Assembly: GCA_902491535.1 (NCBI GenBank)
Contig: CABUHS010000012.1
Location: 5,464 to 69,463 of the forward strand
Length of the DNA stretch: 64,000 bases
Reading direction: 5' to 3'
Origin: an uncultured Eubacteriales bacterium
GTDB taxonomy: Bacteria > Bacillota > Clostridia > Oscillospirales > CAG-272
This document shows positions 8,669-17,709 of this stretch, in pieces (within the stretch, counting starts at the first letter, position 1; the number at the start of each line of letters is the position of its first letter). Under the pieces are notes generated by a model. It worked only from the letters and a program-made list of their open reading frames with translations, ran no database searches and was not told the DNA's origin. The position numbers were made by a program, and so were the translations under genes.

Positions 8669-9044
8669 ATAAACTGAGCCTGTAAGCCGGGTTCTGTATG
8701 TGCTTATGCACACAGCGATCATCTATCTCGATGCCGCGTTACCGCGCCACTCATGCCACCCACGGGATTCTGCCGAGCAGACATCAGACTGTCAAACGCA
8801 CTCTGCTCCCGTAAACGGTGTTGCTCCGGATAGGGTTTACATTTGCGCAAAGTCGCCAGTGCGCCGGTGAGCTCTTACCTCGCCTTTCCACCCTTAGATG
8901 CACAGCATCCGGTTTATTTCTGTTGCACTTTCCCTGAAGTCGCCTTCGGCGGACGTTATCCGTTATCCTGCTCTTCGGAGCCCGGACTTTCCTCATGATA
9001 CGACCTTTCGGCGTAATATCACGCGATCGCTCAGCTCAGTTCCT
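8669..9044 (-). ncRNA. rnpB: RNase P RNA, bacterial type A
   Basis: This is the catalytic RNA that trims the 5' leader of tRNA precursors. On the minus strand it shows the conserved 5' core GAGGAAAGTCCGGGCTC (near 8979-8995), the internal AGGGTGGAAAGGCGAGGTAAGAG-like segment around 8880-8900 and the 3' core CAGAACCCGGCTTACAGG (near 8678-8696). The ends pair as helix P1 (AACTGAGC at the 5' end, GCTCAGTT at the 3' end), which sets the limits to within a few bases. It is about 376 nt, usual for type A. A consensus promoter lies directly upstream. Confidence 0.96.
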
Positions 9045-9048
9045 TATT

Positions 9049-9077
9049 ATTATATTCCGACAAATGCGTTTTGTCAA
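9049..9077 (-). promoter_or_regulatory. Consensus sigma-A promoter of rnpB
   Basis: On the minus strand TTGACA (9072-9077) and TATAAT (9049-9054) are exactly 17 bases apart. The start point about 7 bases on coincides with the P1 5' end, as expected for a constitutive stable RNA. Confidence 0.93.
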
Positions 9078-9116
9078 CAAAAAACAGTAAAATAAGTATA
9101 AACACAAAACAATGTT

Positions 9117-10553
9117 TCAGCAACTGAGAAGGCTGCGTTTTATCTTCCAAAGCTTTTCGGAAAGATCGACATAATAATTATGCGGATTTTCAAAACGTTT
9201 TACTTCATCCCACTGGAGATCGACCTGCTTTTTACAGTAGTCACGTATCTCGGAAACCGACGGAGATTTGTATACACACTTACCTCCGATAAATATAGGT
9301 TTACGAAGTTCCTGAATTTTATAATCCGTTAAAACCTTGCGCTTCCATACATAATCCGGATCAAAAAGCTCAAGCGGCTTCGATGTATCTATAACTTCAT
9401 CATAAACTGTTATAAGATCTGCAATTGCTTTTCCCGAATCATTTTCATAAATACGGTACAGATTTTTAAAATGCGGATTTGTAATTTTAGCGGGATTTTC
9501 ACTTATCTTTATTTTCGGAATTATATTTCCCTCATCATCTTCAACCGCTGAAAGTTTATATACACCGCCGAAAACAGGCGAACTTTTTGAAGTGACAAGC
9601 CGTTCACCGACGCCGAATGAGTCTATACATGCCCCCTGAAGTATTGTGTCGCGGATTATATATTCATCAAGAGAATTTGATACCACTATCTTGCAATCGG
9701 TCATGCCTGCATCATCAAGCATTTTTCTGGCCTTTTGAGTAAAATACGTAATATCTCCGGAATCAATACGGATAGCACATTTAGTAATACCATTTGCTTT
9801 AAAAGCTTTTATCGCATTGGGAATTCCGCTTTTAAGAACATTGTATGTATCAACAAGCAATGTAGCTGCATCAGGATACATTTTGCAATATGTATCAAAT
9901 GCATCATATTCGGTATCGAACATCTGTACCCATGAATGAGCCATAGTTCCGCCCGCAGGAACTCCGAAACGTTCGTCTGCAATCGTGCATGCGGATCCGG
10001 AGCATCCGCCTATATAAGAAGCTCTTGCTCCGAGAATAGCTCCTGCCGGTCCCTGCGCACGTCTCGAACCGAATTCACTTACAGGTCTGCCGGCCGCCGC
10101 ACGGACTATACGGTTTGCTTTTGTTGCGATAAGCGACTGATGGTTAAACGTAAGAAGCAAAAATGTTTCGATAAACTGAGCCTGCACCGCCGGAGCGCGT
10201 ACCGTAATAACAGGTTCTCCGGGAAAAATAGGAGTTCCCTCCGGAACCGCCCACATATCTCCGGTAAATTTGAAGCTGCGAAGCGATTCAAGGAATTCGT
10301 CTCCGAAACATTTTTTACTGCGCAGATACTCGATATCCTCATCCGAAAAATTAAGATTGTTTATGTAATCAATTATTTGTTCAAGACCTGCGGCTATCGC
10401 AAAACCTCCGCCATCCGGAATCTTTCTGAAAAATATATCGAAATATGCAATCTTATCTGCCATTCCGTTATTAAAATAACCGTTAGCCATTGTCAGCTCA
10501 TAAAAATCACAGAGCATTGTATAATTTTCAAGAAAATATTTGTTTTCTGACAT
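9117..10553 (-). CDS. pncB: Nicotinate phosphoribosyltransferase
   Basis: The enzyme joins nicotinate to PRPP, with ATP hydrolysis, to form nicotinate mononucleotide in NAD salvage. The 478-residue sequence starts with the typical MLCDFYELTMANGYF and has FDIFFRKIPDGGGFAIAAGLEQ and VSEFGSRRAQGPAGAILGARA, where the His that is phosphorylated and the ring-binding residues of the family lie nearby (GTMAHSWVQMF). C-terminal residues (RKPIFIGGKCVYKSPSVSEIR) are also typical. The start has GGAG 8 bases upstream. No terminator separates it from the rnpB promoter downstream. No other NAD genes are nearby. Confidence 0.95.
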   Translation of the reverse strand: MSENKYFLENYTMLCDFYELTMANGYFNNGMADKIAYFDIFFRKIPDGGGFAIAAGLEQIIDYINNLNFSDEDIEYLRSKKCFGDEFLESLRSFKFTGDMWAVPEGTPIFPGEPVITVRAPAVQAQFIETFLLLTFNHQSLIATKANRIVRAAAGRPVSEFGSRRAQGPAGAILGARASYIGGCSGSACTIADERFGVPAGGTMAHSWVQMFDTEYDAFDTYCKMYPDAATLLVDTYNVLKSGIPNAIKAFKANGITKCAIRIDSGDITYFTQKARKMLDDAGMTDCKIVVSNSLDEYIIRDTILQGACIDSFGVGERLVTSKSSPVFGGVYKLSAVEDDEGNIIPKIKISENPAKITNPHFKNLYRIYENDSGKAIADLITVYDEVIDTSKPLELFDPDYVWKRKVLTDYKIQELRKPIFIGGKCVYKSPSVSEIRDYCKKQVDLQWDEVKRFENPHNYYVDLSEKLWKIKRSLLSC

Positions 10554-10622
10554 CTTTATCTCCGTAAAATATTAAATTTTTATAAAAACATGACGATCAA
10601 TTCATGTATCAATAATAAAACA

Positions 10623-10658
10623 ACGGTGACACAGCCGAAATTCCGGATCTGCCACCGT
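10623..10658 (-). terminator. Terminator of the DUF3048 - SGNH operon
   Basis: ACGGTG (10653-10658 read on minus) pairs with CACCGT (10623-10628) and encloses a second CCG/CGG stem. TGTTTTATTATTG follows on the minus strand. It lies just after the stop of the second SGNH hydrolase. Confidence 0.72.
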
Positions 10659-10671
10659 ATTATATCAAGGT

Positions 10672-11307
10672 TTAAAGTGACTTAAGGAATCCAATAAGAC
10701 GAGACGCGATTATTTTATGTCCGTTATCGTTAGGATGAAGTCCGTCAGGACAGTATTTCTCTTTTACGATCGGTATGCACGGCTGAATTCCGCTAAGTGC
10801 ATAAAGGTCAAGAACAGGTACAGAATAATATTCCGCCACCTCTTTGGCAATATCGGAATATACTTTAAGTGTTTTTCCGTTTCCTATACTTGGCTTGAAA
10901 TCGTCATCACGATGCAGCGGAGTCATTACAACAATTGTTGAATCCGGATCTTTTGCAATAAGACCGCTGAGCAATGTATGCCATCCGCCGTAATATGTAT
11001 CCGGGGTACGGTCGTCGTATGTACCGATCGGAGCGATTCCGTATCCGAAATCGTTGCTTCCTCCGAATATTACATTGATATCAGCGTTTTTCATTTCCTC
11101 ATGTCTTATGCACAGCGCCGCCCCGCACTCTTCCACGTCTCCGGGCTGGCGGGCGATTCTTGTCCCGCTTATTCCGTAGTTACGTACCTCTGCAAGTCCG
11201 CATTCCTTCTTGAGTATATTATAATATATGTGTTCCGGGCATGAAACGCCGACTCCCGCCGTAATACTGTCACCCAAAAAATTTGCAGTTTTTCCCTTAA
11301 GTTCCAT
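10672..11307 (-). CDS. SGNH/GDSL-family hydrolase, tandem copy A
   Basis: This is a small serine esterase or lipase-like hydrolase of 211 residues. The signature blocks are present: FLGDSITAG with nucleophile Ser14, the Gly of YGISGTRIARQ, the Asn block FGGSNDFG, and the C-terminal Asp/His pair in CPDGLHPND. There is no signal peptide or membrane segment, so it is likely cytoplasmic. The family cleaves O-acyl groups on sugars or lipids; the substrate is not predictable. It is about two-thirds identical by eye to the next gene, has the same length, and starts 27 bases after that gene's stop, so the pair comes from a tandem duplication. Confidence 0.88.
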   Translation of the reverse strand: MELKGKTANFLGDSITAGVGVSCPEHIYYNILKKECGLAEVRNYGISGTRIARQPGDVEECGAALCIRHEEMKNADINVIFGGSNDFGYGIAPIGTYDDRTPDTYYGGWHTLLSGLIAKDPDSTIVVMTPLHRDDDFKPSIGNGKTLKVYSDIAKEVAEYYSVPVLDLYALSGIQPCIPIVKEKYCPDGLHPNDNGHKIIASRLIGFLKSL

Positions 11308-11334
11308 AGAAGTTTTCCTTTCAGTAACCGCAGA

Positions 11335-11970
11335 TCAAAGAGTCTCAAGAAAACCTATAAGACGGTTAGCGATAAGCCGATTTCCTGCGTCGCTGGGATG
11401 AAGTCCGTCGGGACAGTATTTCTCTTTTATTGCCGGAACACACGGCTGTATTCCGCTTACAGACCATAGATCAAGGACAGGGACCGAATAATATTTTGCT
11501 ACTTCTTTTGCAATATCCACATAAACTTCAAGAGGTTTTCCGTTACCGGGACTCGGAATTAATTCTTCACAGCGGTGAAGAGGTGTCATAACAACGATAG
11601 TTGCATCTGTGTATTTTTCTATAAGTCCGGAAAGCAGAACATGCCATGCGCCGTAATATGTGTCAGGCGTTCTGTCATCAAAAGTTCCTATAGGCGCACG
11701 ACCGTGTCCGTAGTCATTTGTTCCTCCGAATACGACTATTACATCAGCGTCGTCATCCATTGTCTTATATCTGTCGCAATACGGATTACCGTAATTTTCC
11801 TCATCTTGCTGACGGGCAATTCTTGTTCCGCTTATTCCGTAATTACGGGCTTCTGCGAGTCCGCACTCACGTTTTATAAGGTTAAGATAAATGTTGTCTT
11901 CACATGTGGTTCCAACACCAGCAGTAATACTGTCACCGAGAAAGTTGATCTTTTTTCCTTCAAGCTTCAT
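11335..11970 (-). CDS. SGNH/GDSL-family hydrolase, tandem copy B
   Basis: This paralog of the neighbouring gene has 211 residues and the same blocks: FLGDSITAG, YGISGTRIARQ, VFGGTNDYGHG and YCPDGLHPSD. The acid-base pair and nucleophile are intact in both copies; the variable part lies between residues ~55 and 75. The start is ATG 11970, because GGAG sits 9 bases before it; an upstream in-frame TTG at 11985 lies inside that ribosome site. It begins 20 bases after the DUF3048 lipoprotein stop, so the two are one transcript. Possible role: de-esterifying an imported or cell-wall-derived sugar; this is inference only. Confidence 0.88.
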   Translation of the reverse strand: MKLEGKKINFLGDSITAGVGTTCEDNIYLNLIKRECGLAEARNYGISGTRIARQQDEENYGNPYCDRYKTMDDDADVIVVFGGTNDYGHGRAPIGTFDDRTPDTYYGAWHVLLSGLIEKYTDATIVVMTPLHRCEELIPSPGNGKPLEVYVDIAKEVAKYYSVPVLDLWSVSGIQPCVPAIKEKYCPDGLHPSDAGNRLIANRLIGFLETL

Positions 11971-11990
11971 TATAAAAATCTCCAATTAAA

Positions 11991-13145
11991 TTATTCCATA
12001 GTTATTGCGGGGAAAGTAACTTCACTTACGATATTTACAAATGTTTTTCCGCAATTAAGCAAAAGCTCACTTCCATCCGATGTTTTAAGTTTCATCGGAG
12101 CATCTACATCGGACTTTTCCCATGTTATCGGAATATACTTACCGTTTGAAGCATAATATCCTTTTCCGGTTCCGGTCATGTATACGTTTATACGGTTCTT
12201 TTCGTCATTTTTAGGCGAATGCTTGCATTCAATGATTACTACATTATCAAATTCGAGCTGTTCTCCGGTCTCTCCGTCTATGTGCTGCTCATCAATAAAT
12301 TGAAAACGCTTATATTTACCGGTTGATTCATCATATTCAAATCTTGGTTGATGTACCGATGTATACGGGATCTTAATATTTGTTGCTGCGCTTCCGTTTT
12401 CGGTAGACTTCTGTTCTTCGTTATACGGAATAAATTTGAATGATGTACTGTCTCCGTCCTTATATTCGGTACGATAATTTTTAGCCTCAATAGCCTTGGA
12501 TATAAGCTCTCCGTTTGACATTGCGCTATGCTCATATCCCATATTTTTGAGTCTGTCCGGATCGCGGAAATACATATTTGAGGTAAGTCCGTCGATATCA
12601 TTTACATTACGTTTTTTGATACTTTCATATCCGGAATTACTTCCTCCGATATGTACATATATAGCATCATGATTTGCGGCCATATCAAGGTAATATTCAC
12701 GGCATGAACGAATTGAACCTATCGTACCGAGAGTCTTGTAATCGGTCGTGAGCATCATAAGTCTTGTAATTCCGCCTTCAACGGTACATTCATACATTAT
12801 GTCGGCATTGCGTATTCCGACCTGCGGGCATGCTATATGTATATTGTTTATCATTACCGCTATAGGACGCTGATCATGCAATTCCTTTGAAGAAAGCGGC
12901 ATACCTGTAAGTCTGTTTACAAGTTCATAGTTATAATCTGAAACTTCGCCTGTCTCTGCAGCTGTCTGCGGTTCAGTTTCGGATTCTGTACCGGAAGCCG
13001 AAACGGTTTGATCAGGAATGGTTTCTTCTCCATTTACGTTGCTTTTGCCGTCACCGCATCCGGTCATCATAGTCGAAAGAAGAGCTAACGCTGCCAACAT
13101 TGCGATAAAAGAAATGTGTTTTTTGTTATTTTTTTCTGTTCTCAT
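11991..13145 (-). CDS. DUF3048 (YerB-like) lipoprotein
   Basis: The 384-residue protein has a lipoprotein signal: a basic start (MRTEKNNKKH), a hydrophobic core to about residue 28 and the lipobox MTGCG with Cys30. A low-complexity Ser/Thr/Glu linker follows (~31-65). The DUF3048 domain then begins with RLTGMPLSSKE and PIAVMINNIHIACPQVGIRNADI, typical of B. subtilis YerB. It should be anchored on the outer face of the membrane. The family function is unknown; links with DNA repair or the cell envelope have been suggested for relatives. The Asp-rich TDYKTLGTIGSIRSCREYYLD segment is well conserved in the group. It heads the stretch that includes two SGNH hydrolases. Confidence 0.85.
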   Translation of the reverse strand: MRTEKNNKKHISFIAMLAALALLSTMMTGCGDGKSNVNGEETIPDQTVSASGTESETEPQTAAETGEVSDYNYELVNRLTGMPLSSKELHDQRPIAVMINNIHIACPQVGIRNADIMYECTVEGGITRLMMLTTDYKTLGTIGSIRSCREYYLDMAANHDAIYVHIGGSNSGYESIKKRNVNDIDGLTSNMYFRDPDRLKNMGYEHSAMSNGELISKAIEAKNYRTEYKDGDSTSFKFIPYNEEQKSTENGSAATNIKIPYTSVHQPRFEYDESTGKYKRFQFIDEQHIDGETGEQLEFDNVVIIECKHSPKNDEKNRINVYMTGTGKGYYASNGKYIPITWEKSDVDAPMKLKTSDGSELLLNCGKTFVNIVSEVTFPAITME

Positions 13146-13194
13146 TTTTCTCTGTCCTCACATTGTTACGATAAAAAAGTTAATTTTATTATTT

Positions 13195-13530
13195 TTATTT
13201 TTTGTTTTCAGTAGTTCCGTTAAGTTTATCAAGCCATATAAGACCTATATCCATTGCATCGTAAAGCCCGTTTTTATTAAATTGTTTAATAACTCTTTCA
13301 TGAGCCGGTTTTGTAAGGTCGGTGCTAAGTATCTGCACCAGTATTGCGTCAGGAATTTCTATATCTTTTCCCTCAAAGCTTGGCGCCTTTTTTGAAGAAA
13401 GTATAAGCATAAACAGAATATGCTTATCTGACATGCTTCCGTAGCAAATCGCATTTTTCTCTCTTACAAGCGGCTTACCGCGGTAGACAAGATATTTTGC
13501 ATCTGTTTTGGTTTCTGTAGCTGTACTCAT
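13195..13530 (-). CDS. Small hypothetical protein
   Basis: The 111-residue soluble protein has no signal peptide or membrane segment. The start ATG 13530 is chosen because GGAG lies 6 bases upstream (CGGAGTGGAATATG); a longer frame back to 13581 has no such site. The middle reads AICYGSMSDKHILFMLILSS and ILVQILSTDLTKPAHERVIKQ, and looks alpha/beta. I do not recognise the family. It sits between a consensus promoter and the DUF3048 gene (49-base gap), so it is the first gene of that operon. Confidence 0.72.
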   Translation of the reverse strand: MSTATETKTDAKYLVYRGKPLVREKNAICYGSMSDKHILFMLILSSKKAPSFEGKDIEIPDAILVQILSTDLTKPAHERVIKQFNKNGLYDAMDIGLIWLDKLNGTTENKK

Positions 13531-13633
13531 ATATTCCACTCCGATTTCTGTATTTTCTGATCTGACTGTATATCTACACATTCTGATAAAAGTAAAATCA
13601 TATTGGTGTAAATATGTAAAAAACTGCTTTATA

Positions 13634-13662
13634 TATTATAATATTATTTGAAGTTATTGTCA
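13634..13662 (-). promoter_or_regulatory. Consensus sigma-A promoter for the DUF3048 - SGNH operon
   Basis: On the minus strand TTGACA (13657-13662) and TATAAT (13634-13639) have a 17-base spacer. The leader to ATG 13530 is about 95 bases and shows no clear stem. Confidence 0.9.
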
Positions 13663-13698
13663 ATACATATCACAATAATTAATCCGGCGTATGCAAGT

Positions 13699-14856
13699 TT
13701 AATATAATATAAAAGGATGCTTTTTTACAAAATAAGACGGCGGAAAATTTTCGGCAACCGCGTACAAACTGTCTGCGCGAAGGGCAAGCTTTGCTCCTTC
13801 GGCAATCGAATCGGCCGGAGCAGTTACAAGTTCCGGACCTAAGTATCCCTTTCTTATAAGCGACAAAAATTCTCTTCCTTTCGGACTGAGTCCGAGTATA
13901 AATGAAAAATCCGGCGATGCTCTCAGCATTTCAGTAGTCACACCGAAAAATCCAAGCAATAGCGTTCTGCGAAGTCTTGCGTCTGTATATTTTTTTGTTG
14001 CCGTGCGGCGTATAAGTTCATCAAAGCTTCTGCTGTTTTTAGCCGCTGAAATAAATCTGTACAACAGATCTTCGGTCATTCCGTCTGTATTCGGTGACGG
14101 ATTTTTTTCAGAAAACAACAGCCACGAGACAACCGCCGGATAAATCTTTTCGATCGATACAGGCATGCTCTTTTCTGCGATTTGAAATATGGCTTCCGGG
14201 CAAATACCGCGGAGTTCCTGCATATTTCCGCCGCGGTAAAATTTGCGTGACATCCCTGCGCTTTCTGTTCCTTCTCTTCGCACCGTATACGGAACAACGT
14301 TACGGTATTTTTGTTTTTTCAGCGCCCGAATATATTCAACGCCCAGAATATCATTCGGCGTTCTGAAAAGTTCTTCGCCGAAAAATTCTTTGTATATGCG
14401 GCTTCTGAGCCGGATATCCGATTCGGAACGCTGTGTCTTTGCCGACCGTTCAGCGGTCAGAACCGAGTTATATTTTTCGTCCGACAGGCGCTCGGCAGTA
14501 AGCTCAATTTCAGAGATATCTCCGCTCTCGCTGCCGAAGCAAAGCCTGAATTCATGCTGCGGCACCGATTTAGCTATGCCACAGATCAGAGCTACAGCGG
14601 CGGAAGCAAAAAATTCAGCCCCTGAGCATGACCACGGAAAAGGAATTTCAAGTACGATGTCCGCTCCGCACTTTACCGCTGCCTCAGCGCGCGTATACTT
14701 ATCGAGAACAGCAAGCTCACCGCGCTGAACATAATTTCCGCTCATGACGGCAAGCTTAACGGCTTCGGTACCGTCATGCTCGCTCATCAAATGAAACTGC
14801 TTAATATGACCGTTGTGTATCAGATTATATTCTGCGATAACTGCACTTATCTTCAT
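13699..14856 (-). CDS. tmcAL: tRNA(Met) cytidine acetate ligase-type nucleotidyltransferase
   Basis: This 385-residue protein belongs to the TmcAL (YlbM) family, which uses ATP and acetate to form N4-acetylcytidine at the wobble base of elongator tRNA-Met in Firmicutes. The N-terminal nucleotidyltransferase fold shows the HxGH motif in AEYNLIHNGH (most homologs read AEYNPFHNGH). It is followed by VMSGNYVQRGELAVLDKY, ADIVLEIPFPWSCSGAEFFA and the SESGDI segment of the family. The C-terminal half is helical. The start has AAAGG 6 bases upstream. It is a single gene, divergent from ackA. Confidence 0.9.
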   Translation of the reverse strand: MKISAVIAEYNLIHNGHIKQFHLMSEHDGTEAVKLAVMSGNYVQRGELAVLDKYTRAEAAVKCGADIVLEIPFPWSCSGAEFFASAAVALICGIAKSVPQHEFRLCFGSESGDISEIELTAERLSDEKYNSVLTAERSAKTQRSESDIRLRSRIYKEFFGEELFRTPNDILGVEYIRALKKQKYRNVVPYTVRREGTESAGMSRKFYRGGNMQELRGICPEAIFQIAEKSMPVSIEKIYPAVVSWLLFSEKNPSPNTDGMTEDLLYRFISAAKNSRSFDELIRRTATKKYTDARLRRTLLLGFFGVTTEMLRASPDFSFILGLSPKGREFLSLIRKGYLGPELVTAPADSIAEGAKLALRADSLYAVAENFPPSYFVKKHPFILY

Positions 14857-14924
14857 TTTTTACCTTTCAAAATTTTGTATCCGAATTCGAACATAGAATT
14901 ATTTTTTTATTTATAGAAACTATA

Positions 14925-14953
14925 TTGATTTTTTTATGTTTATGTTATATAAT
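14925..14953 (+). promoter_or_regulatory. Sigma-A promoter of ackA
   Basis: TTGATT (14925-14930) and TATAAT (14948-14953) are 17 bases apart, about 50 bases before ATG 15003, which has the strong ribosome site CGGAGGA. Confidence 0.85.
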
Positions 14954-15002
14954 AAGACGATATTGTTAATATTTTCAAATATTTCGGAGGAATTGTTATA
15001 AT

Positions 15003-16223
15003 ATGAACGTATTAGTAGTAAACGCCGGAAGCTCTTCTCTGAAGTATCAGCTTTTCGATACTTCGACAAATTCCGTTAAAGCAAAGGGAATTTGCGAGCG
15101 TATCGGTATCGACGGACGCATTGAACACCGTAAAGGCGAGGACGGCGAAAAGCATAAAAAAGATATACCGATGCCTACTCATGCAGATGCGACCAGGATC
15201 GTAATTGACTATCTTACCGATCCTGAACTCGGAGTTATCGCTGACATGAGCGAGATCGAAGCTGTAGGTCACCGCGTTGTCCACGGAGGTCCTTACTTCT
15301 TCCAGAGCTGTCTTGTAACCGGTGAGGTTATCGAGAAGCTTAAGCTCTGTCATTCTTTCGCTCCTCTTCATACTCCTGCTCATCTTATGGGACTTGACGG
15401 ATGCCGTGCTATTATGCCTAATACGCCTCAGGTACTCGTGTTTGACACCGCGTTCCATCAGAGCATGCCTGCGAAAGCATACACATATCCGATATCTGCA
15501 GACATTGCAGAAAAATATTCGATCCGCCGCTACGGCGCTCACGGAACATCTCACCGCTATGTTTCAGAAGAGATGATCAAGCTTCTCGGAAAACCGGCAG
15601 AAGAAACCAAGATCGTTACATGCCACATCGGAAACGGTGCGTCGATATCTGCTGTAAAGGGCGGAAAATGCGTTGATACATCAATGGGATTCACGCCTCT
15701 TGACGGAATCGAGATGGGAACACGCTGCGGATCTATAGACCCTGCTATCGTTACCTTCATCATGAAAAATGAAGGTCTCACTCCCGATGAGATGGACAAC
15801 TACATGAACAAGAAATGTGGATTTCTCGGTGTTACACACGGTTTCTCTTCAGACAGCCGCGACCTTGAACAGCAGATCCGCGAAGACGGTGAACACAAGG
15901 ATGATGCTGTAATCGCAACCTCTGTTATGGCATACCAGGTTCAGAAATTCATCGGTTCTTATGCGGCTGCCATGAACGGTCTTGACGCAGTAGTATTCAC
16001 TGCAGGTATGGGCGAAAACAATCCCGAACTCCGTGAACGTGTATGTACAAATATGGAATACTTCGGTATTAAGATAGATAAAGAAGTAAACGCTAGAGCG
16101 CATCATCAGTCTGATACAATCGAGCTTTCGACTCCCGATTCAAAGGTTAAGGTATTCCTTATTCCCACAAACGAGGAGCTTATGATCGCCCGCGATACAG
16201 AAGAGATCGTAAAAGCGCTCTGA
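15003..16223 (+). CDS. ackA: Acetate kinase
   Basis: Acetate kinase converts acetyl phosphate and ADP to acetate and ATP, the energy-yielding end of acetate fermentation. The 406-residue protein shows both family signatures: VLVVNAGSSSLKYQLFD at residues 3-19 and the second phosphate-binding segment CHIGNGASISAVKGGKCVDTSMG near 205-227, plus FTAGMGENN near 335. It lacks the usual partner pta next to it. Its codon choice is more biased than its neighbours (frequent CTC, ATC, GAG), in keeping with high expression. Promoter and ribosome site are both strong. Confidence 0.97.
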   Translation: MNVLVVNAGSSSLKYQLFDTSTNSVKAKGICERIGIDGRIEHRKGEDGEKHKKDIPMPTHADATRIVIDYLTDPELGVIADMSEIEAVGHRVVHGGPYFFQSCLVTGEVIEKLKLCHSFAPLHTPAHLMGLDGCRAIMPNTPQVLVFDTAFHQSMPAKAYTYPISADIAEKYSIRRYGAHGTSHRYVSEEMIKLLGKPAEETKIVTCHIGNGASISAVKGGKCVDTSMGFTPLDGIEMGTRCGSIDPAIVTFIMKNEGLTPDEMDNYMNKKCGFLGVTHGFSSDSRDLEQQIREDGEHKDDAVIATSVMAYQVQKFIGSYAAAMNGLDAVVFTAGMGENNPELRERVCTNMEYFGIKIDKEVNARAHHQSDTIELSTPDSKVKVFLIPTNEELMIARDTEEIVKAL

Positions 16224-16318
16224 TAGGTTTTATCAGTATACTAAATTATAATTTAAACGGTGCTTTTTGTCAAGTCGGCATCAGCATCAAAACATAACAG
16301 AAAGGTTACACTATAGCA

Positions 16319-17113
16319 ATGTTAAAAATAGGCGTAATGCCCTCATCATTCAGAGTTCCTTTTAAAGAGGCAGTAATAAAGGCACGCGACATGGGTGCAA
16401 AAGGACTTCAGCCTTACGTAACAGACGGCGAGCTTGCTCCAGAAAAACTCTCTAAGGACGACAGACGCGATATTCTTAAATTTGTACGTGACAACGGACT
16501 TAAATTCTCCGCGCTTTGTGCCGATTTCGGAATGGATTTCTCGGCATACGGAGAAAACGACGCTGATATCAAACGTACTATGAGCATGATGGATCTTGCT
16601 GTTGATCTTGATACACATATTATAACTACTCATATCGGACATGTTCCTGAGGACGAAAACAGCGAAAAATATCAGAATGTATGCAAAACGATAGAAACAC
16701 TCGGTAAATACGGCGATTCTATAGGCGTTTGCTTTGCAACCGAGACCGGTCCTGAAAAAGCAATAAAACTTCGCGGAATTCTTGAAAAAGTAAATACAAA
16801 GAGTGCAAAGGTAAATCTTGATCCCGCAAACTTCGTAATGCTCTGCGGACAGGATCCTGTAGAGGCTGTTCACATCCTCAAGGATTACATCGTTCATACA
16901 CATGCTAAGGACGGTATCAAAACAGGAGATACGACATATGAAGAGCTTCCTCTCGGTCAGGGAGGCGTTCCGTATATTGAATATCTCGCTGCGCTCCGCG
17001 ACGAAGGCTTCGACGGCTTCCTGACGATCGAACGCGAATGCGGTGATACTCCCGAAAAGGATATTCAGCTTGCATACGACTTCCTTACCGAACAGCTTAA
17101 AAAGCTTTATTGA
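16319..17113 (+). CDS. Sugar phosphate isomerase/epimerase-like TIM-barrel protein
   Basis: The 264-residue protein belongs to the xylose isomerase-like TIM-barrel (AP endonuclease 2) superfamily. Metal-ligand candidates lie at strand ends: TTHIGHVPED near 102, FATETGPE near 138, NLDPANF near 162, HTHAKDG near 191 and TIERECGD near 241. Relatives isomerise or epimerise keto sugars or inositols with a divalent metal. The substrate is not deducible, since the gene is not in a sugar operon. It follows ackA by 95 bases without a clear terminator, so it may be co-transcribed. A strong terminator ends it. Confidence 0.85.
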   Translation: MLKIGVMPSSFRVPFKEAVIKARDMGAKGLQPYVTDGELAPEKLSKDDRRDILKFVRDNGLKFSALCADFGMDFSAYGENDADIKRTMSMMDLAVDLDTHIITTHIGHVPEDENSEKYQNVCKTIETLGKYGDSIGVCFATETGPEKAIKLRGILEKVNTKSAKVNLDPANFVMLCGQDPVEAVHILKDYIVHTHAKDGIKTGDTTYEELPLGQGGVPYIEYLAALRDEGFDGFLTIERECGDTPEKDIQLAYDFLTEQLKKLY

Positions 17114-17130
17114 TCTAAACTAAGATAAAA

Positions 17131-17157
17131 AGCCGCGCATTGCCATGCGCGGCTTTC
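17131..17157 (+). terminator. Intrinsic terminator after the TIM-barrel gene
   Basis: The 10-base perfect stem AGCCGCGCAT / ATGCGCGGCT (17131-17140 with 17145-17154) has a TGCC loop and a short T run after it. Confidence 0.88.
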
Positions 17158-17240
17158 ATGATTATATGATATAAAATAATACTCGGGTATAAAAAATTAG
17201 AACAAAGCTGCCCGATAAACCGGAATTTATCAAGCTTTAT

Positions 17241-17690
17241 TTATAGTAACAAAGCAAGCTCAATTTCATCCCCATCTTCATTTCCAGTTTCCCTAAATCC
17301 AAATTCATAATATAGATGCAGTGCAATGGAGTTATCTTTATTGCACGTTAAAGCTACTTTGTTAGATTGACCAAATGGTTTGGATGCAATATAATCCAGA
17401 CATTTTCTTAAAGCAAGTTCTCCAAATCCCTGATGCTGATATGCAATATCAATCATCATATGCCAAATATTATACTCTGCAAGGTCATAATCATATATCA
17501 CCATCACATAACCAACCATTATATCATCATTGAATATTCCAAAAGGAATACATTGGTTATAATATACATATGCTTGTGCTAAGCTCCTGATTGGATTTGA
17601 AACAAATTGTTCTTGTTCCTTAGCCAATTTTAAGTTAAATGCCTGTATAAAGTTATTCTCGTCAATTCTCACTAATTCAATATTACTCAT
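17241..17690 (-). CDS. GNAT-family N-acetyltransferase, BltD/spermidine acetyltransferase-like
   Basis: The 149-residue protein has the GNAT fold: an N-terminal RIDENNFIQAFNLKLAKEQEQ resembling B. subtilis BltD, VGYVMVIYDYD (strand 4) and the acetyl-CoA pyrophosphate loop HQGFGELAL near residues 90-98. It should transfer acetyl from acetyl-CoA to an amine such as a polyamine or a drug; the acceptor is not visible. GC content is about one third over the lines I counted, against about half in the ferritin gene next to it, so it looks acquired. It is preceded by a ~290-base leader with a small ORF and hairpins, an arrangement typical of inducible resistance genes. The start has GGAG 5 bases upstream. 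Confidence 0.85.
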   Translation of the reverse strand: MSNIELVRIDENNFIQAFNLKLAKEQEQFVSNPIRSLAQAYVYYNQCIPFGIFNDDIMVGYVMVIYDYDLAEYNIWHMMIDIAYQHQGFGELALRKCLDYIASKPFGQSNKVALTCNKDNSIALHLYYEFGFRETGNEDGDEIELALLL

Positions 17691-17709
17691 AATTTCTCCT
17701 GTTTGTTGT

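Noticed and set aside
8784..9095. Short frames inside the RNase P RNA region
   Set aside because: The conserved RNA core motifs and P1 pairing account for this stretch.
9936..10550. Plus-strand frame of 204 codons inside pncB
   Set aside because: It is a shadow of a clear PncB sequence on the other strand, Ser/Arg/Cys rich and without a ribosome site.
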